From Acidimicrobiales bacterium (GTDB lineage Bacteria; Actinomycetota; Acidimicrobiia; Acidimicrobiales; SHLQ01), in assembly GCA_020628865.1 (NCBI GenBank), contig JAHDEJ010000007.1:1-64000 (forward strand): a DNA stretch of 64,000 nt, given 5' to 3'. How positions within the stretch are numbered: position 1 is the first letter of the stretch; every line of letters starts with the position of its first letter. A model generated the notes under the pieces. It was given only the letters and a program-made list of their open reading frames with translations, made no database searches and had not been told where the DNA came from. Of the stretch, positions 49,448 through 57,855 are shown piece after piece. The position numbers and the translations under genes were made by a program.

Positions 49448-50313
49448 CAGACGAACAGGGACCAGGGGCTGTCGGTGTCGGTGAGCAGTCCGGTCTCGTA
49501 GGCGTGGTCGATTTTGTGGCGGATCTGGTCGGCGATGTCGTCGGGGATGACGCCGGTGCCCATGACTTCGACTACGGGGGTGGTTGCGGTGTCGGGTTGG
49601 GGGTCTTCGGCGAGCCGTTGGAGGCCGGCGTTGACCATGTACGAAATCGCGGTGCCGACGGAGACGATGGAGCGTTCTCGTCGGACGGTCGAGAGGGCGT
49701 CGATGAGTTTGCGGTAGTGCTCGATTGAGGCGTAGCCGTACAGGTCGCCGGTCTTGTCGACTTTGTCGATCAGTTCGGAGAAGTCGTCTTGTTGGGCGGG
49801 GGTGAACGTGAACACGATCGTGCGCCATGTGAACGGGACGGCGGGGGCGGGGAGGATCGATTCGTCGGCGGCTTTCGGGGTGGGGAGCAGGTCGACGTCG
49901 AGGCCGGTGGCGAGGAGCTGGTCGGGGTTGCTGATTTCGGCGACCATGCGGCGCAGCACATCAGCGTCGGACTCGCCGACCAACGCGTTGTGGGCGATCT
50001 GCTTGGCGACCTGTTCGCCGCGGTCCATGTTGGTGCGATCGACGATCGTCGGGATCTCGGTGAGGCCGGCGACTCGGGCGGCACGGGACCGGTGGTGTCC
50101 GGAGATGATGTCCAGATGGGTCGGTTCGGCGATGTCGGCCGGCAGGTGGCAGTAGGGGAACTGTTCGAGGGCGCCGCGTTGGCGGATGTTGTCGACGAGC
50201 TGATCGAACTTCGCCGGTGCCATCACCTGAGCGTTGACATCGGCTTCGCGAAGCTCGTCGATGCCGACCATCCACAGTTCCATGCCGTCGCCGAGGTCAA
50301 CGAGTTTGTGCAT
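49447..50313 (-). CDS. ParB/Srx-fold nuclease-like protein
   Basis: 288 residues. N-terminal ParB-like domain with DIISGHHRSRAARVAGLTEIPTIV (the GxxR motif region). C-terminal helical domain. ATG 50313 overlaps the preceding stop (TGATG). Phage ParB-like proteins beside terminase often act as DNA nickases or CTP-dependent DNA clamps; which applies is not visible. Confidence 0.75.
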   Translation of the reverse strand: MHKLVDLGDGMELWMVGIDELREADVNAQVMAPAKFDQLVDNIRQRGALEQFPYCHLPADIAEPTHLDIISGHHRSRAARVAGLTEIPTIVDRTNMDRGEQVAKQIAHNALVGESDADVLRRMVAEISNPDQLLATGLDVDLLPTPKAADESILPAPAVPFTWRTIVFTFTPAQQDDFSELIDKVDKTGDLYGYASIEHYRKLIDALSTVRRERSIVSVGTAISYMVNAGLQRLAEDPQPDTATTPVVEVMGTGVIPDDIADQIRHKIDHAYETGLLTDTDSPWSLFV

Positions 50314-52562
50314 CAGTCCGTTCCTGTCTTTCGGGTGTTCTTCGCTCGCTGCTGTTTCCAGCGTTCGTCCCGGTCCCACCAGCGGCGGTACGTGTCGGCG
50401 ATGCCGTCGTCGCCCAGGTCGCCCCGGTAGATCAGCTTGAATCCGTGCTCCGGGTGGACGTCGCGGCGGGCCAGTTCCATCAGGCCCCGGTAGCCCTTCA
50501 CCTCGTGCTTCGAGGTGAACATGACGGTGGTGATGCCCTCGGCGAGGTCGACGGCCATCATCGTTTTCGGTGACGCCATCGCCTGCAAGGTGGGGCGTTG
50601 CATGGCGAGCATGGCGCCCAACAGGGTCAGCCGGCCGTCGTCGTCACGGGGTGGGGCGAACGACCATTGCAGGATCGCGAGTTTCGGGGCCCGAGGGGAG
50701 TGCGGCCGGAACACCGGCGACAGGTCCACACCGAACGCACAGGCGATCTTGCCGTCGACCAGCACGGCGGCGGAACCGGCGGCGGCGTCGGTCAGGAACC
50801 GGTGAGCGAACCGCTGTTTCAGGTAGTTCGCTTCGCCCGGATCCAACATGGCGAGGCGGACGTCGGCTTTGCGGCGCAGCGGATCGTCCGGCTCGAGCAC
50901 CGGCCAACGCGGTTCTGAACGGACCGCTTGGGTGCGTTTGGGGGTGACCTTCACGCCGCCAACTGCGTCGAGGAGCTCGTCAGGGCGGTTCGTCACGTAG
51001 TAGGTGTGATGGCCGGCAGCGCCAGAGCCGCGGGCATACACCGGTGGGCCGGCCGGTTTCCCGATCGGCGCCATCTGGATCGACACGACCAAACATTCGG
51101 CGTCAGCTGCCTGGGCGAGCAGATCGGTGACGCCCTGCTGAGGGTCGAAGATCTTGTAGTCGGGTTCGGTCCAATCGATCCGGCCGCCCGTGTCGAACTG
51201 CTGCTCGAAGCCAGAGTTATGCATGGCGTAGCCCTCGCCGATGTACGTGCCCGAGTCGGTGGTGATCGACTGGATCTCCCGCAAACCGACCGGTTCGACC
51301 GACACGATCTGGACCTTCTCGATGATCCGGAACCCCTTCGGTGGCCGGTACTGGCCGAGGAGCCGGATCGGTCGGAAAAGGCCGAGCGCCCTGGTCGTCT
51401 CGGCGACGTTCGTGATCGACAGTTGGTGGACGTCCCCATTGGTTCCGCCACCGGCCGAGTGCGAGACAACGAAGCCATGCTCTTTGAGGATGCGTTCGCA
51501 CTCGTCGAGCACCGGACCGGACTTCCGGGACACTGTGAGCGAAAACGAGCTCTTCTTGCCTGGCTGCATGCTCAGATGGCCCTCGCCGTCGTACATGCCC
51601 GACAGCCAGCCGGCATCGAACGACCGGGCTGGTTCCCACATGTCGTACGCCCTCAGCGCGAACATGCCGACCAGCGGGCGAGGACGCTCACCGCCCGTGC
51701 CTTCCGACGTCACATACTGCCGGTTGGAGGCCGTGTACTCGTACGGGTCGACCAGCCATGGATGGTTGGTGGTGCACACCACCGAATCGCCGTTGGCGAG
51801 CGTTACGCGGACGCACGGCGCTGTTCGACGATCGGACCGGGTGATCGTCGCGATCTTGGAGTTGCGGCGACCGTGCGCAACATCGGGGGTCTCTTCGTCG
51901 AAGGCGACGATCTGGTCGCCGACCTCGAGCTCACCGCACGGCACCCAGCGCAGGTCAGCGGTCAAGATGCGCTCAGAGATCTCCAAGCATTTGTAGGTCG
52001 GCACGTTGGCGATCATCAGCGCTTTCGGATCGGTGAGGATCCGGTCGAGGTGATCGACGACGTCTTCGCCGGCGAACTTTGCGCCAGCCAACTCGCCGGC
52101 CAACGCCTTCGTGCGTTTCGTCAGCGACGCCCGATGATCCGACGCTGCGGCTTTGAGCTCGTCGACGATCGCTGCGGTGTAGTCGGAGTCCTTGCGAGCC
52201 AGGATCGCTTCGTTGCGTTGCACGACGATCTCGTGGAACAGATGGGCGGCCTGGGCGCACGGGTCGTCGCTGTCGAACGGGAACGGATCGCCGAGCAGCG
52301 TGACGTTCAGTTCCTCGAGGGACCGGCCAGCGATCGCCGTGCCCAACGCACAGCTGAACAGGGTGACGTCGGAAAGCTCCATGAGCTTCGGGTCCCAACC
52401 GAGGCTGCACGCGAGACTGCCGACGGCATAGGAGCCGCCGGCAGGTTCATGCAACGCCGAGTACTTCGATCGGATGGCCGGCGAGGCGAGCAGCTCGCCG
52501 AGCCAGGCCCGTTCCGGTGCTTCAACAACCCCGAGAAACAGACCCCACGGCATTTGGTGCAT
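50313..52562 (-). CDS. methyltransferase-like phage protein interrupted by an intein
   Basis: 749 residues including a 258-residue intein (residues 192-449). The spliced host protein is ~491 residues: EPAGGSYAVGSLACSLGW resembles a SAM-binding motif and DVTLFSCALG and NVPTYK (the position of DPPY in adenine methyltransferases) follow. The intein sits right after NVPTYK, at a conserved site as inteins usually do. It may be a putative antirestriction or DNA-modifying enzyme working with the ParB-like protein downstream. No SD at ATG 52562; transcription probably comes through the tRNA-Pro promoter. Confidence 0.6.
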   Translation of the reverse strand: MHQMPWGLFLGVVEAPERAWLGELLASPAIRSKYSALHEPAGGSYAVGSLACSLGWDPKLMELSDVTLFSCALGTAIAGRSLEELNVTLLGDPFPFDSDDPCAQAAHLFHEIVVQRNEAILARKDSDYTAAIVDELKAAASDHRASLTKRTKALAGELAGAKFAGEDVVDHLDRILTDPKALMIANVPTYKCLEISERILTADLRWVPCGELEVGDQIVAFDEETPDVAHGRRNSKIATITRSDRRTAPCVRVTLANGDSVVCTTNHPWLVDPYEYTASNRQYVTSEGTGGERPRPLVGMFALRAYDMWEPARSFDAGWLSGMYDGEGHLSMQPGKKSSFSLTVSRKSGPVLDECERILKEHGFVVSHSAGGGTNGDVHQLSITNVAETTRALGLFRPIRLLGQYRPPKGFRIIEKVQIVSVEPVGLREIQSITTDSGTYIGEGYAMHNSGFEQQFDTGGRIDWTEPDYKIFDPQQGVTDLLAQAADAECLVVSIQMAPIGKPAGPPVYARGSGAAGHHTYYVTNRPDELLDAVGGVKVTPKRTQAVRSEPRWPVLEPDDPLRRKADVRLAMLDPGEANYLKQRFAHRFLTDAAAGSAAVLVDGKIACAFGVDLSPVFRPHSPRAPKLAILQWSFAPPRDDDGRLTLLGAMLAMQRPTLQAMASPKTMMAVDLAEGITTVMFTSKHEVKGYRGLMELARRDVHPEHGFKLIYRGDLGDDGIADTYRRWWDRDERWKQQRAKNTRKTGTD
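51216..51989 (-). other. intein with LAGLIDADG homing-endonuclease motif
   Basis: Residues 192-449 of the host protein. Cys192 begins block A (CLEISERILTADLRWVPCGE); NGDSVVCTTNHPW carries block B TxxH (Thr264, His267); DAGWLSGMYDGEG is a LAGLIDADG-type block C; the C-terminus is MHN followed by Ser450 (His448, Asn449). All four splicing residues are present, so it should splice. At 258 residues it is a small endonuclease-containing intein, with one clear LAGLIDADG motif. Confidence 0.9.
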
Positions 52563-52596
52563 TCGGTCGGTGCTTTCGGTGGGCGGCTATGGCGAA

Positions 52597-52672
52597 TGGT
52601 CCGGAGCCACAGGGATCGAACCTGGCTCTCCACGCCCCAAGCGTGGTGTGTTCCCCAGAACACCTACTCCGA
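52597..52672 (-). tRNA. phage tRNA-Pro(TGG) with encoded CCA
   Basis: 76 nt cloverleaf: acceptor TCGGAGT/GCTCCGG, discriminator A and encoded CCA; anticodon stem CCACG/CGTGG with loop CTTGGGG, anticodon TGG, G37. The T-stem has one mismatch. Reads CCA/CCG proline codons. Driven by TGATACG-box promoter 52679-52707 with +1 about at the mature 5' end. It lies between the DUF488 gene and the intein gene. Confidence 0.8.
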
Positions 52673-52678
52673 ATGACG

Positions 52679-52707
52679 CCGATACTAGCCATGTATCATG
52701 ATGTCTT
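52679..52707 (-). promoter_or_regulatory. TGATACG-box promoter for tRNA-Pro
   Basis: AAGACA -35, 17 nt with ATGATACA, -10 TATCGG, 6 nt to the tRNA 5' nucleotide. Leaderless tRNA promoter. Confidence 0.75.
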
Positions 52708-52719
52708 CCACTACCGGGG

Positions 52720-53175
52720 TTAGACCCCGAGTGTCGGAGCCGCCTTCTCCTGCCGTTTCTTCATCGCCAGGAGCTTCTGCGACAGATTGCCCCGATCATC
52801 GATCTCGGGGACGTTCTCGCCCGTCTGGGCATGCCACCAGTCGGCGAACATGCGTCGGTGACATGAGCCCTCACCCTGGATCTCGATGTGTTCGAAACAC
52901 AACAGGACCGGATCAGCCCCGTCGCCGGTGATCGCCAAGATCTGCCGTCGGATCTCATCGACACCCATCTCATCGAGTTGGGCCACATACTTTGCGGTGA
53001 AGTCACCTCCCCCGTACATCGTGTCCCGACTGGGAGCCAACCCACGGATCGACCCGGCCAGGGTGTAGGGGAGTTTGAACCGTGGTGCCCCCATCGTGAT
53101 ACGGATCGGTACCAGCCCGAGCCGAAGGATCTCTTCGCCGTTCTGGTAGCGACTCGTGTGAATCGTTGTCGTCAT
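52720..53175 (-). CDS. DUF488 family protein
   Basis: 151 residues, ATG 53175. LLCFEHIEIQGEGSCHRRMFADWWHAQTG and LAPS near residue 50 are the conserved elements of DUF488, with the CHR catalytic-like motif. Function of family unknown, often with restriction/modification or DNA-repair genes. Overlaps the ParB gene stop (ATGA). Confidence 0.75.
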   Translation of the reverse strand: MTTTIHTSRYQNGEEILRLGLVPIRITMGAPRFKLPYTLAGSIRGLAPSRDTMYGGGDFTAKYVAQLDEMGVDEIRRQILAITGDGADPVLLCFEHIEIQGEGSCHRRMFADWWHAQTGENVPEIDDRGNLSQKLLAMKKRQEKAAPTLGV

Positions 53176-53945
53176 GTCTCTCTTTCCAGCGCGGCCCGTA
53201 TCTCGGACCCGAGCTGCTCGCCGTCGAGCTGCTCCGCCGCCTGATGGAGAAGCCCGATCAACGCCTTGCGGGAGCACCGCCGGTTCGCCTGAGCGTCCAA
53301 CGCGTACTCCTCGATCGACAGTTCGAACGACGAACCATCGAACAGATCCTGTGTCGCCTCCTCGGACGCGACTCGTTCGGTGAGACGCTGCACGGCCCAC
53401 CAGTCGAGACCCTGCCCGACGATCTCGGCGGCGACCCGCCGTTGGTTCACCAACGACAATCGGGCCACCATCCGGGCGGCGTCGGTACCCAACGCACCAG
53501 ACGCCACCTGCTGTTGCACGCCGTCATCGAGGGTGAGGAGGGTCAAACGGTTCTCGACCCTCGATACGCCCACCCCAGCGATCTCAGCGACACGTTCCAC
53601 CGTCGAACCCGAATCGAGTGCCTTGCGGTAGGCCATCGCCTCCTCGAGCGGGTTCAACTCGACGCGGGCCATGTTCTCTGCGAGCATCGCTTCACCGGCC
53701 AGCACATCATCGGCGTGCAACAACCTGGCCGGGACCGTGGCGAGCCCAGCGAGCTGCGACGCGCGCCATCGCCGTTCACCGGCGATCAGTTCGTATCCGT
53801 CGTCGGTGGGACGCACGGTCACGGCCTGCAGGACCCCAAGTTCAGAGATCGACTTGGCCAAACCGCCAAGTTCGGTGGGGTCGAAGACCTTCCGGTCGTT
53901 ATCGCCCGGGGTGATGTCGCAGACCGAAATCTCTTGAATGTCCAT
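53172..53945 (-). CDS. ParB family DNA-binding protein, leaderless
   Basis: 257 residues. ParB box I/II: GVLQAVTVRP, YELIAGERRWRASQLAGL, ENMARVELNPLEEAMAYRKAL, then HTH-containing centre (VERVAEIAGVGVSRVENRLTLL). A canonical KorB/ParB organisation (shorter than chromosomal ParB). ATG 53945 is 7 nt after -10 TATGGT. No ParA is visible in the window, so partition is not implied; a regulator or CTP-clamp role is possible. Confidence 0.85.
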   Translation of the reverse strand: MDIQEISVCDITPGDNDRKVFDPTELGGLAKSISELGVLQAVTVRPTDDGYELIAGERRWRASQLAGLATVPARLLHADDVLAGEAMLAENMARVELNPLEEAMAYRKALDSGSTVERVAEIAGVGVSRVENRLTLLTLDDGVQQQVASGALGTDAARMVARLSLVNQRRVAAEIVGQGLDWWAVQRLTERVASEEATQDLFDGSSFELSIEEYALDAQANRRCSRKALIGLLHQAAEQLDGEQLGSEIRAALERET

Positions 53946-53952
53946 CTGCATC

Positions 53953-53981
53953 ACCATAGGTAATGTGTATCAAGATGTCCA
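53953..53981 (-). promoter_or_regulatory. TGATACG-box promoter, leaderless
   Basis: TGGACA -35, 17 nt with TTGATACA, -10 TATGGT, 7 nt to ATG 53945. Confidence 0.75.
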
Positions 53982-54035
53982 TTTAGATTCGGCGGAAAAT
54001 CAACGATTTCGGCGGGTCTGTCGCACGACAGTCGG

Positions 54036-54446
54036 CTATTCGTTGGGTCGGAACTCGGCGGGGAGGCGATCGCCTCGACCCGTCTCGATCGCCCACTCGA
54101 CGATCGTTGCGAACTCCCAGGCCGAGAACCCGTTGACCGATTCGTACTCGGGTTCCGGCAGGATCTTGCGAGCCGACTTCCACGTGTGGACTGTCCGCTC
54201 CGCGACCCCCAACAGCACTGCAATCTCTTGGGTTCCGACCGGGTTGCACACGGCGACATCGCCGGGGATCGTGCCCTCGAAGCGGGCGTCGATCTCGGCC
54301 CACTCCCACGCCGGATAGCCGTTCACAGAGTCGTACTGCGGCTCGGGGAACTTGCCGTTGCGTTTCCATGCGTGAGCGGTCTCGCGGGCGACATCACGTC
54401 GCCGGGCGATCTCGATCACGCCAACAGGGTCGAATGGGGCGCTCAT
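54036..54446 (-). CDS. tandem-duplicated HTH protein
   Basis: 136 residues made of two similar ~60-residue HTH units: (D/N)PVGxxEIA...(R/E)xTxHxWK...(F/L)PEP(Q/E)Y(D/E)SVNG(Y/F)xAWEx. Each resembles a phage AlpA/MerR-type DNA-binding domain, so the monomer could bind a direct or inverted repeat on its own. Start ATG 54446 (MSAPFD); GTG 54455 is an alternative. Candidate regulator of the TGATACG network because two identical recognition units in one chain would suit an inverted repeat. Confidence 0.75.
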   Translation of the reverse strand: MSAPFDPVGVIEIARRRDVARETAHAWKRNGKFPEPQYDSVNGYPAWEWAEIDARFEGTIPGDVAVCNPVGTQEIAVLLGVAERTVHTWKSARKILPEPEYESVNGFSAWEFATIVEWAIETGRGDRLPAEFRPNE

Positions 54447-54475
54447 CGCATCCACCGTATCGCAATCGAGGAATA

Positions 54476-54504
54476 GCCATAATCGTCGCGTATCACATTC
54501 GGCG
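54476..54504 (-). promoter_or_regulatory. TGATACG-box promoter (variant) of the tandem-HTH gene
   Basis: GTGATACG, 7 nt, -10 TATGGC. A second CGATACG lies ~25 nt downstream just before the start codon, giving two boxes around one gene. Confidence 0.5.
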
Positions 54505-54519
54505 ACGATCCGGTGTGCA

Positions 54520-55101
54520 TCAGCAGTCCTCGAGCAGAATGTTGTCCGGATCGGTCCAGCCGAACAGTTCGGCGACGATCATCCGGCCGCCACCGATCTC
54601 GCCGGCGGTGAACCGGCCGTGGCCGCCACGCCAGTAGTCGCCGCCGTGGAGCCACTCGAAATGCCAGTCGCCGTCCGAGAGCAGCTGCACGGCGCCATCG
54701 AAATGCACGTAGGCCCGCAACAAGATGGCTTGCACCACCGCGTCGTAGGGCTTCCTGTTTGTCTTGGCGAAGTTGTAGGTGGAGTTGTGTTCGGCGACCC
54801 ACAGATGCGGCCGTACGTCGCCGGGCCCGGCCTTGATCGCGTCCAGGTCCAACGAGAAGGTGGCGTGCGCCCCGTCGGACGGGGCGCCGTGGCGTTCGTC
54901 CCAGCCGTTCAGGCGGATCCCGAACTCAGACAGCGGTTCCTCGTGATCGGGATGGCCGGGAGGACGACCATCCCAATCACAGATCTTCACGCCCCGCTCG
55001 GCGGCGAAATCGATGATCAGCTTCGTGTCCATGATCGTGCGGGCCAGCGCATCGGCCGGCACCCGATCCGGGTTGATCAGCCACACGTTCGCATAGCCCA
55101 T
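54520..55101 (-). CDS. unknown protein
   Basis: 193 residues, ATG 55101 coupled to the DUF4262 gene (TGATG). Contains FDGRPPGHPDHEEP-like and Trp-rich segments; no family recognised with confidence. Confidence 0.65.
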   Translation of the reverse strand: MGYANVWLINPDRVPADALARTIMDTKLIIDFAAERGVKICDWDGRPPGHPDHEEPLSEFGIRLNGWDERHGAPSDGAHATFSLDLDAIKAGPGDVRPHLWVAEHNSTYNFAKTNRKPYDAVVQAILLRAYVHFDGAVQLLSDGDWHFEWLHGGDYWRGGHGRFTAGEIGGGRMIVAELFGWTDPDNILLEDC

Positions 55102-55628
55102 CAGCCCGCCGCCTCCACCAGCTTCTCGAGCTGCTCGACGCGGCCCAGACACAGCCCGGCCCGTTCGTCGGGCGAGTACTCGTCGATCTGCCATGGCCAG
55201 CGATGCTCGTCGTCCTCGAAGATGACGATCGCAGCCGTGTAGTCGGGGCAGAACGCTCGGGCCCGGGTCATGAACTCGGTGTCGAGCTGCTCGTCGCGGT
55301 CGATGCCTGCGACAAGCATCTGATACTCGCCGCCGGCCGGCCGGAACGGCACATCGAGTTCGATCGTGCCCTCGTCGAGCTCGGCGGCGACCCGATTCAA
55401 GAAATCGGCCTGCGAGGTTCCGATGACGATCAGGTCACGTCGGCCGGACAGGCCGCGGCCCACCGTGTAGGTGAACGGCCAGCCGTCGGACTCGTCGGTG
55501 CAGAACACGCCTTGGAGGGCGTGCCCGTAGGCGGCGACCTGACCGGCCTGCTGGGCGTCGTATGCCGCCTTGCGGGCCCGGAACTCATCGGAGTCCGCCC
55601 GGTGCTCGGCGGAATCTTCGTCAATCAT
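55101..55628 (-). CDS. DUF4262 protein
   Basis: 175 residues. FTYTVGRGLSGRRDLIVIG matches the DUF4262 core, where YTVGL is the conserved phrase. Function not established. SD GAGGAGG and ATG 55628. Confidence 0.75.
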   Translation of the reverse strand: MIDEDSAEHRADSDEFRARKAAYDAQQAGQVAAYGHALQGVFCTDESDGWPFTYTVGRGLSGRRDLIVIGTSQADFLNRVAAELDEGTIELDVPFRPAGGEYQMLVAGIDRDEQLDTEFMTRARAFCPDYTAAIVIFEDDEHRWPWQIDEYSPDERAGLCLGRVEQLEKLVEAAG

Positions 55629-55658
55629 CAGCGCCTCCTCGGCGATTCGGTGAACGGG

Positions 55659-56078
55659 TCATGATGCGATCGCGACGACGTTGATGCCCTCGCGGCCCAG
55701 AAAGTGGATCTGGGCGCCGGCGATCGAGAACGAGTAGACGCCGGTGAACGAGCACACGGTGTAGCCGGTGATCTCGGCACCGTCGCGGTAGAAGGTGCGG
55801 CCGCCGGCGTCGAGGGCGACGGCCAGGTCCTCGGCCCGCAGGTAGAGGGAGGTTTCGGCGGCGGTGTTGGTCTTCATGTTCATGATCTCCACTTCGGTGT
55901 CGAGGTTGAATGCCCAGCTGGCGCCGGTCGAGAAGGTGACGACCACCTCGGCGCCGTTGACGACGCTGGCCCGGGCGACGAGCCGAACTTCGGGGCCGTG
56001 GGGGAGGTGGAGGCGGACGAGGTGTCCGGTCTCGAGCTTTTCGGCGGGGATGGTGGTCGGGGTGGTGGTGTTGGTCAT
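55659..56078 (-). CDS. unknown protein, class B leaderless
   Basis: 139 residues, beta-rich (VRLVARASVVNGAEVVVTFSTG). ATG 56078 is 6 nt after CATGAT of a class B promoter. Confidence 0.65.
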   Translation of the reverse strand: MTNTTTPTTIPAEKLETGHLVRLHLPHGPEVRLVARASVVNGAEVVVTFSTGASWAFNLDTEVEIMNMKTNTAAETSLYLRAEDLAVALDAGGRTFYRDGAEITGYTVCSFTGVYSFSIAGAQIHFLGREGINVVAIAS

Positions 56079-56122
56079 GTCATCATCATGAGTGACCTGC
56101 ACGCCACGTCCTGGGTCGTTCG
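56079..56122 (-). promoter_or_regulatory. class B promoter, leaderless
   Basis: CGAACGACCCAGG box (56110-56122), spacer, CATGATGATGAC, ATG. Confidence 0.65.
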
Positions 56123-56157
56123 ACCTCGACCGCGTCACCGCGACTAGCGTCGCTCGA

Positions 56158-56745
56158 ATGGGCATCACGCCGCCGCCAGACCACCCGCTCTTGAGCCGCC
56201 TCGCGAGTTTCTTCGGATCTCATCCGGGAGCCGCGCTCGCGATCCTCGGAGTGGCAGCTTTCTCGATCAACAGGCTTGCCATCGCGATCGTGTTGCGAGG
56301 CTTTCGCGTGACACCGGAGGAGATCGGCCTCGACTACTTCAAGACGATTTCTGCGCTGATCGGAAACCCCCTGATGGTTCTCAGCTTCGCGGTTGCAGCC
56401 GGCTGCGGGTGGTGGATCACCGAGAATGCCCGTAAGAACGGTCCACCCGAGGGGCCTGGCAGCCTCATCGCTGCCGGAATCATGGTCGCTGCGCTGGGCT
56501 GGCCGTTCGTCGCGGCAGGCGCTAGTCCAACGTGCAGTAGCGGGAGCCTCTTCTTTCTGAGGTCGGAGTTGTCTGACTTCACAATCGACGAGCTCGGCCC
56601 GATTTCTGCCGAGGCACAGCTCAGCTACTTGGGCACCGGTCCAGATCACGCCGTATTCATCCGCTGCATCGACAACGAACCCGTTGAAGTCATTCGTGTC
56701 ACCGGCGAGTACGACCTTCGTAGCAACTTCGAGCCGAGGGCCTAG
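56158..56745 (+). CDS. multi-pass membrane protein
   Basis: 195 residues with about three hydrophobic segments (AALAILGVAAFSI; PLMVLSFAVAAGCGWW; AAGIMVAALGWPFVAA) and an exported C-terminal domain with Cys. No SD before ATG 56158; TAGCGT 7 nt upstream may be a -10 for leaderless expression. Isolated plus-strand gene whose stop shares CTAG with the convergent gene. Moron-like; function unknown. Confidence 0.65.
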   Translation: MGITPPPDHPLLSRLASFFGSHPGAALAILGVAAFSINRLAIAIVLRGFRVTPEEIGLDYFKTISALIGNPLMVLSFAVAAGCGWWITENARKNGPPEGPGSLIAAGIMVAALGWPFVAAGASPTCSSGSLFFLRSELSDFTIDELGPISAEAQLSYLGTGPDHAVFIRCIDNEPVEVIRVTGEYDLRSNFEPRA

Positions 56746-57110
56746 CGGGCGACGACCCGTCCGACCGCCATCGCGACCGCGAGCACACCGAAACTGACCC
56801 AGCCGGTGCCGGTGACCGCCGCCCACACGATCGTCGCGACGACCGCGGCCTCCCAGGCCACACACGTTTCGCAGGTGACCAGCAGCCACAGCCACTTGTG
56901 TCGGGCCGAGTGCGGTTCGTCGAACACGATCCGGACGATCTGACCGAAGTCGTCGGGCACATCGATGCGAAGCTGATGCAGGTTCTCGCCCAACCGGATC
57001 CGGGGGGCGTCGAGCAGCGACGACTTGGCGATCAGGTAGCCGATGACACCGGCGATGGCGCCGAGCACCGTCCCGTTGGCCAAGATGATCGTGAGCGTTT
57101 CGGTGGTCAT
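56742..57110 (-). CDS. membrane protein
   Basis: 122 residues with an N-terminal TM segment and two C-terminal ones, CETCVAW in between. Coupled (ATGA) to the upstream zinc-site gene. Unknown. Confidence 0.65.
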   Translation of the reverse strand: MTTETLTIILANGTVLGAIAGVIGYLIAKSSLLDAPRIRLGENLHQLRIDVPDDFGQIVRIVFDEPHSARHKWLWLLVTCETCVAWEAAVVATIVWAAVTGTGWVSFGVLAVAMAVGRVVAR

Positions 57111-57526
57111 GGTGTCTCCTCGGGAGGCTGGGCGGGGTTGGGTTCGAGCGTCGTGTCGTACCAGACCTGAAAGTCGTCGCTCAGGGCGGCTGCTGCGGCG
57201 TCGCTGAGCCCGTCGATGGCCCGCACGAGGCTCACTTCGACGGCAGCGTGCGGCGCCGACGGGTACGCCAGCGCGGCGAGCGTCATCTTCGTCGCTGCCC
57301 GTGTGGTCGCTTCGCTGGCGAGCAGCGAGATCGCCAGCAGGTCGCCGGCGGTGCGCTCGATCTGGCTGTGGGCCCAGGCGATCGCGTCCTTCTCGATGCC
57401 ATCGGGCATCGTCTCTGCGAGCTTGGCGATCTCGTCCATGTACGGATGCGATGAGATCGTCCGGCACGCGCTCTGTGGCTTGCCGCAGTTCGGGCACACG
57501 GACGGGTCGTCGGGCTGCGGGATCAC
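57107..57526 (-). CDS. protein with CPNCG zinc site
   Basis: 139 residues from GTG 57526 (GTGA overlap). VCPNCGKPQSAC near the N-terminus, then a helical body. Unknown. Confidence 0.65.
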   Translation of the reverse strand: MIPQPDDPSVCPNCGKPQSACRTISSHPYMDEIAKLAETMPDGIEKDAIAWAHSQIERTAGDLLAISLLASEATTRAATKMTLAALAYPSAPHAAVEVSLVRAIDGLSDAAAAALSDDFQVWYDTTLEPNPAQPPEETP

Positions 57527-57819
57527 GCCCATCGGGCGTCCCAGGCGTCGTGTGCGGCCCGCAGGGCCTCGTGGATGTTGGTGTGGGCCTTGTCGTCGGA
57601 CCGGGCCCACACGGGCCCCTCGGCGACGATGTCGCCCACGTGGTAGGGGAGCAGGATCCATCCGCCGTGCGAGAGCTCGACTTCGACGACCATCAGGTTG
57701 CCGTCGATCGACCGCCAGGCGCCGGTGTCGTCGAGAACGACGAGGCCCATGATGTCGCCGCGTAGGTTGGGATCCCAGACGCATCGGGTGCGCCGGCGGG
57801 TCTCAATGTCTGCTGTCAT
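57523..57819 (-). CDS. unknown protein, leaderless
   Basis: 98 residues, beta-rich (MGLVVLDDTGAWRSIDGNLMVVEVEL). ATG 57819 is 7 nt after -10 TATCAT. Confidence 0.65.
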   Translation of the reverse strand: MTADIETRRRTRCVWDPNLRGDIMGLVVLDDTGAWRSIDGNLMVVEVELSHGGWILLPYHVGDIVAEGPVWARSDDKAHTNIHEALRAAHDAWDARWA

Positions 57820-57826
57820 GCACATC

Positions 57827-57855
57827 ATGATAACTCGGCGGTATCAAAATGTCAT
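57827..57855 (-). promoter_or_regulatory. TGATACG-box promoter, leaderless
   Basis: ATGACA -35, 17 nt with TTGATACC, -10 TATCAT, 7 nt to ATG 57819. Confidence 0.8.

Noticed and set aside
53172-53945. Plasmid-type partition system
   Set aside because: No ParA ATPase or parS array is visible, and a functional integrase with tRNA attachment indicates a prophage rather than a plasmid.
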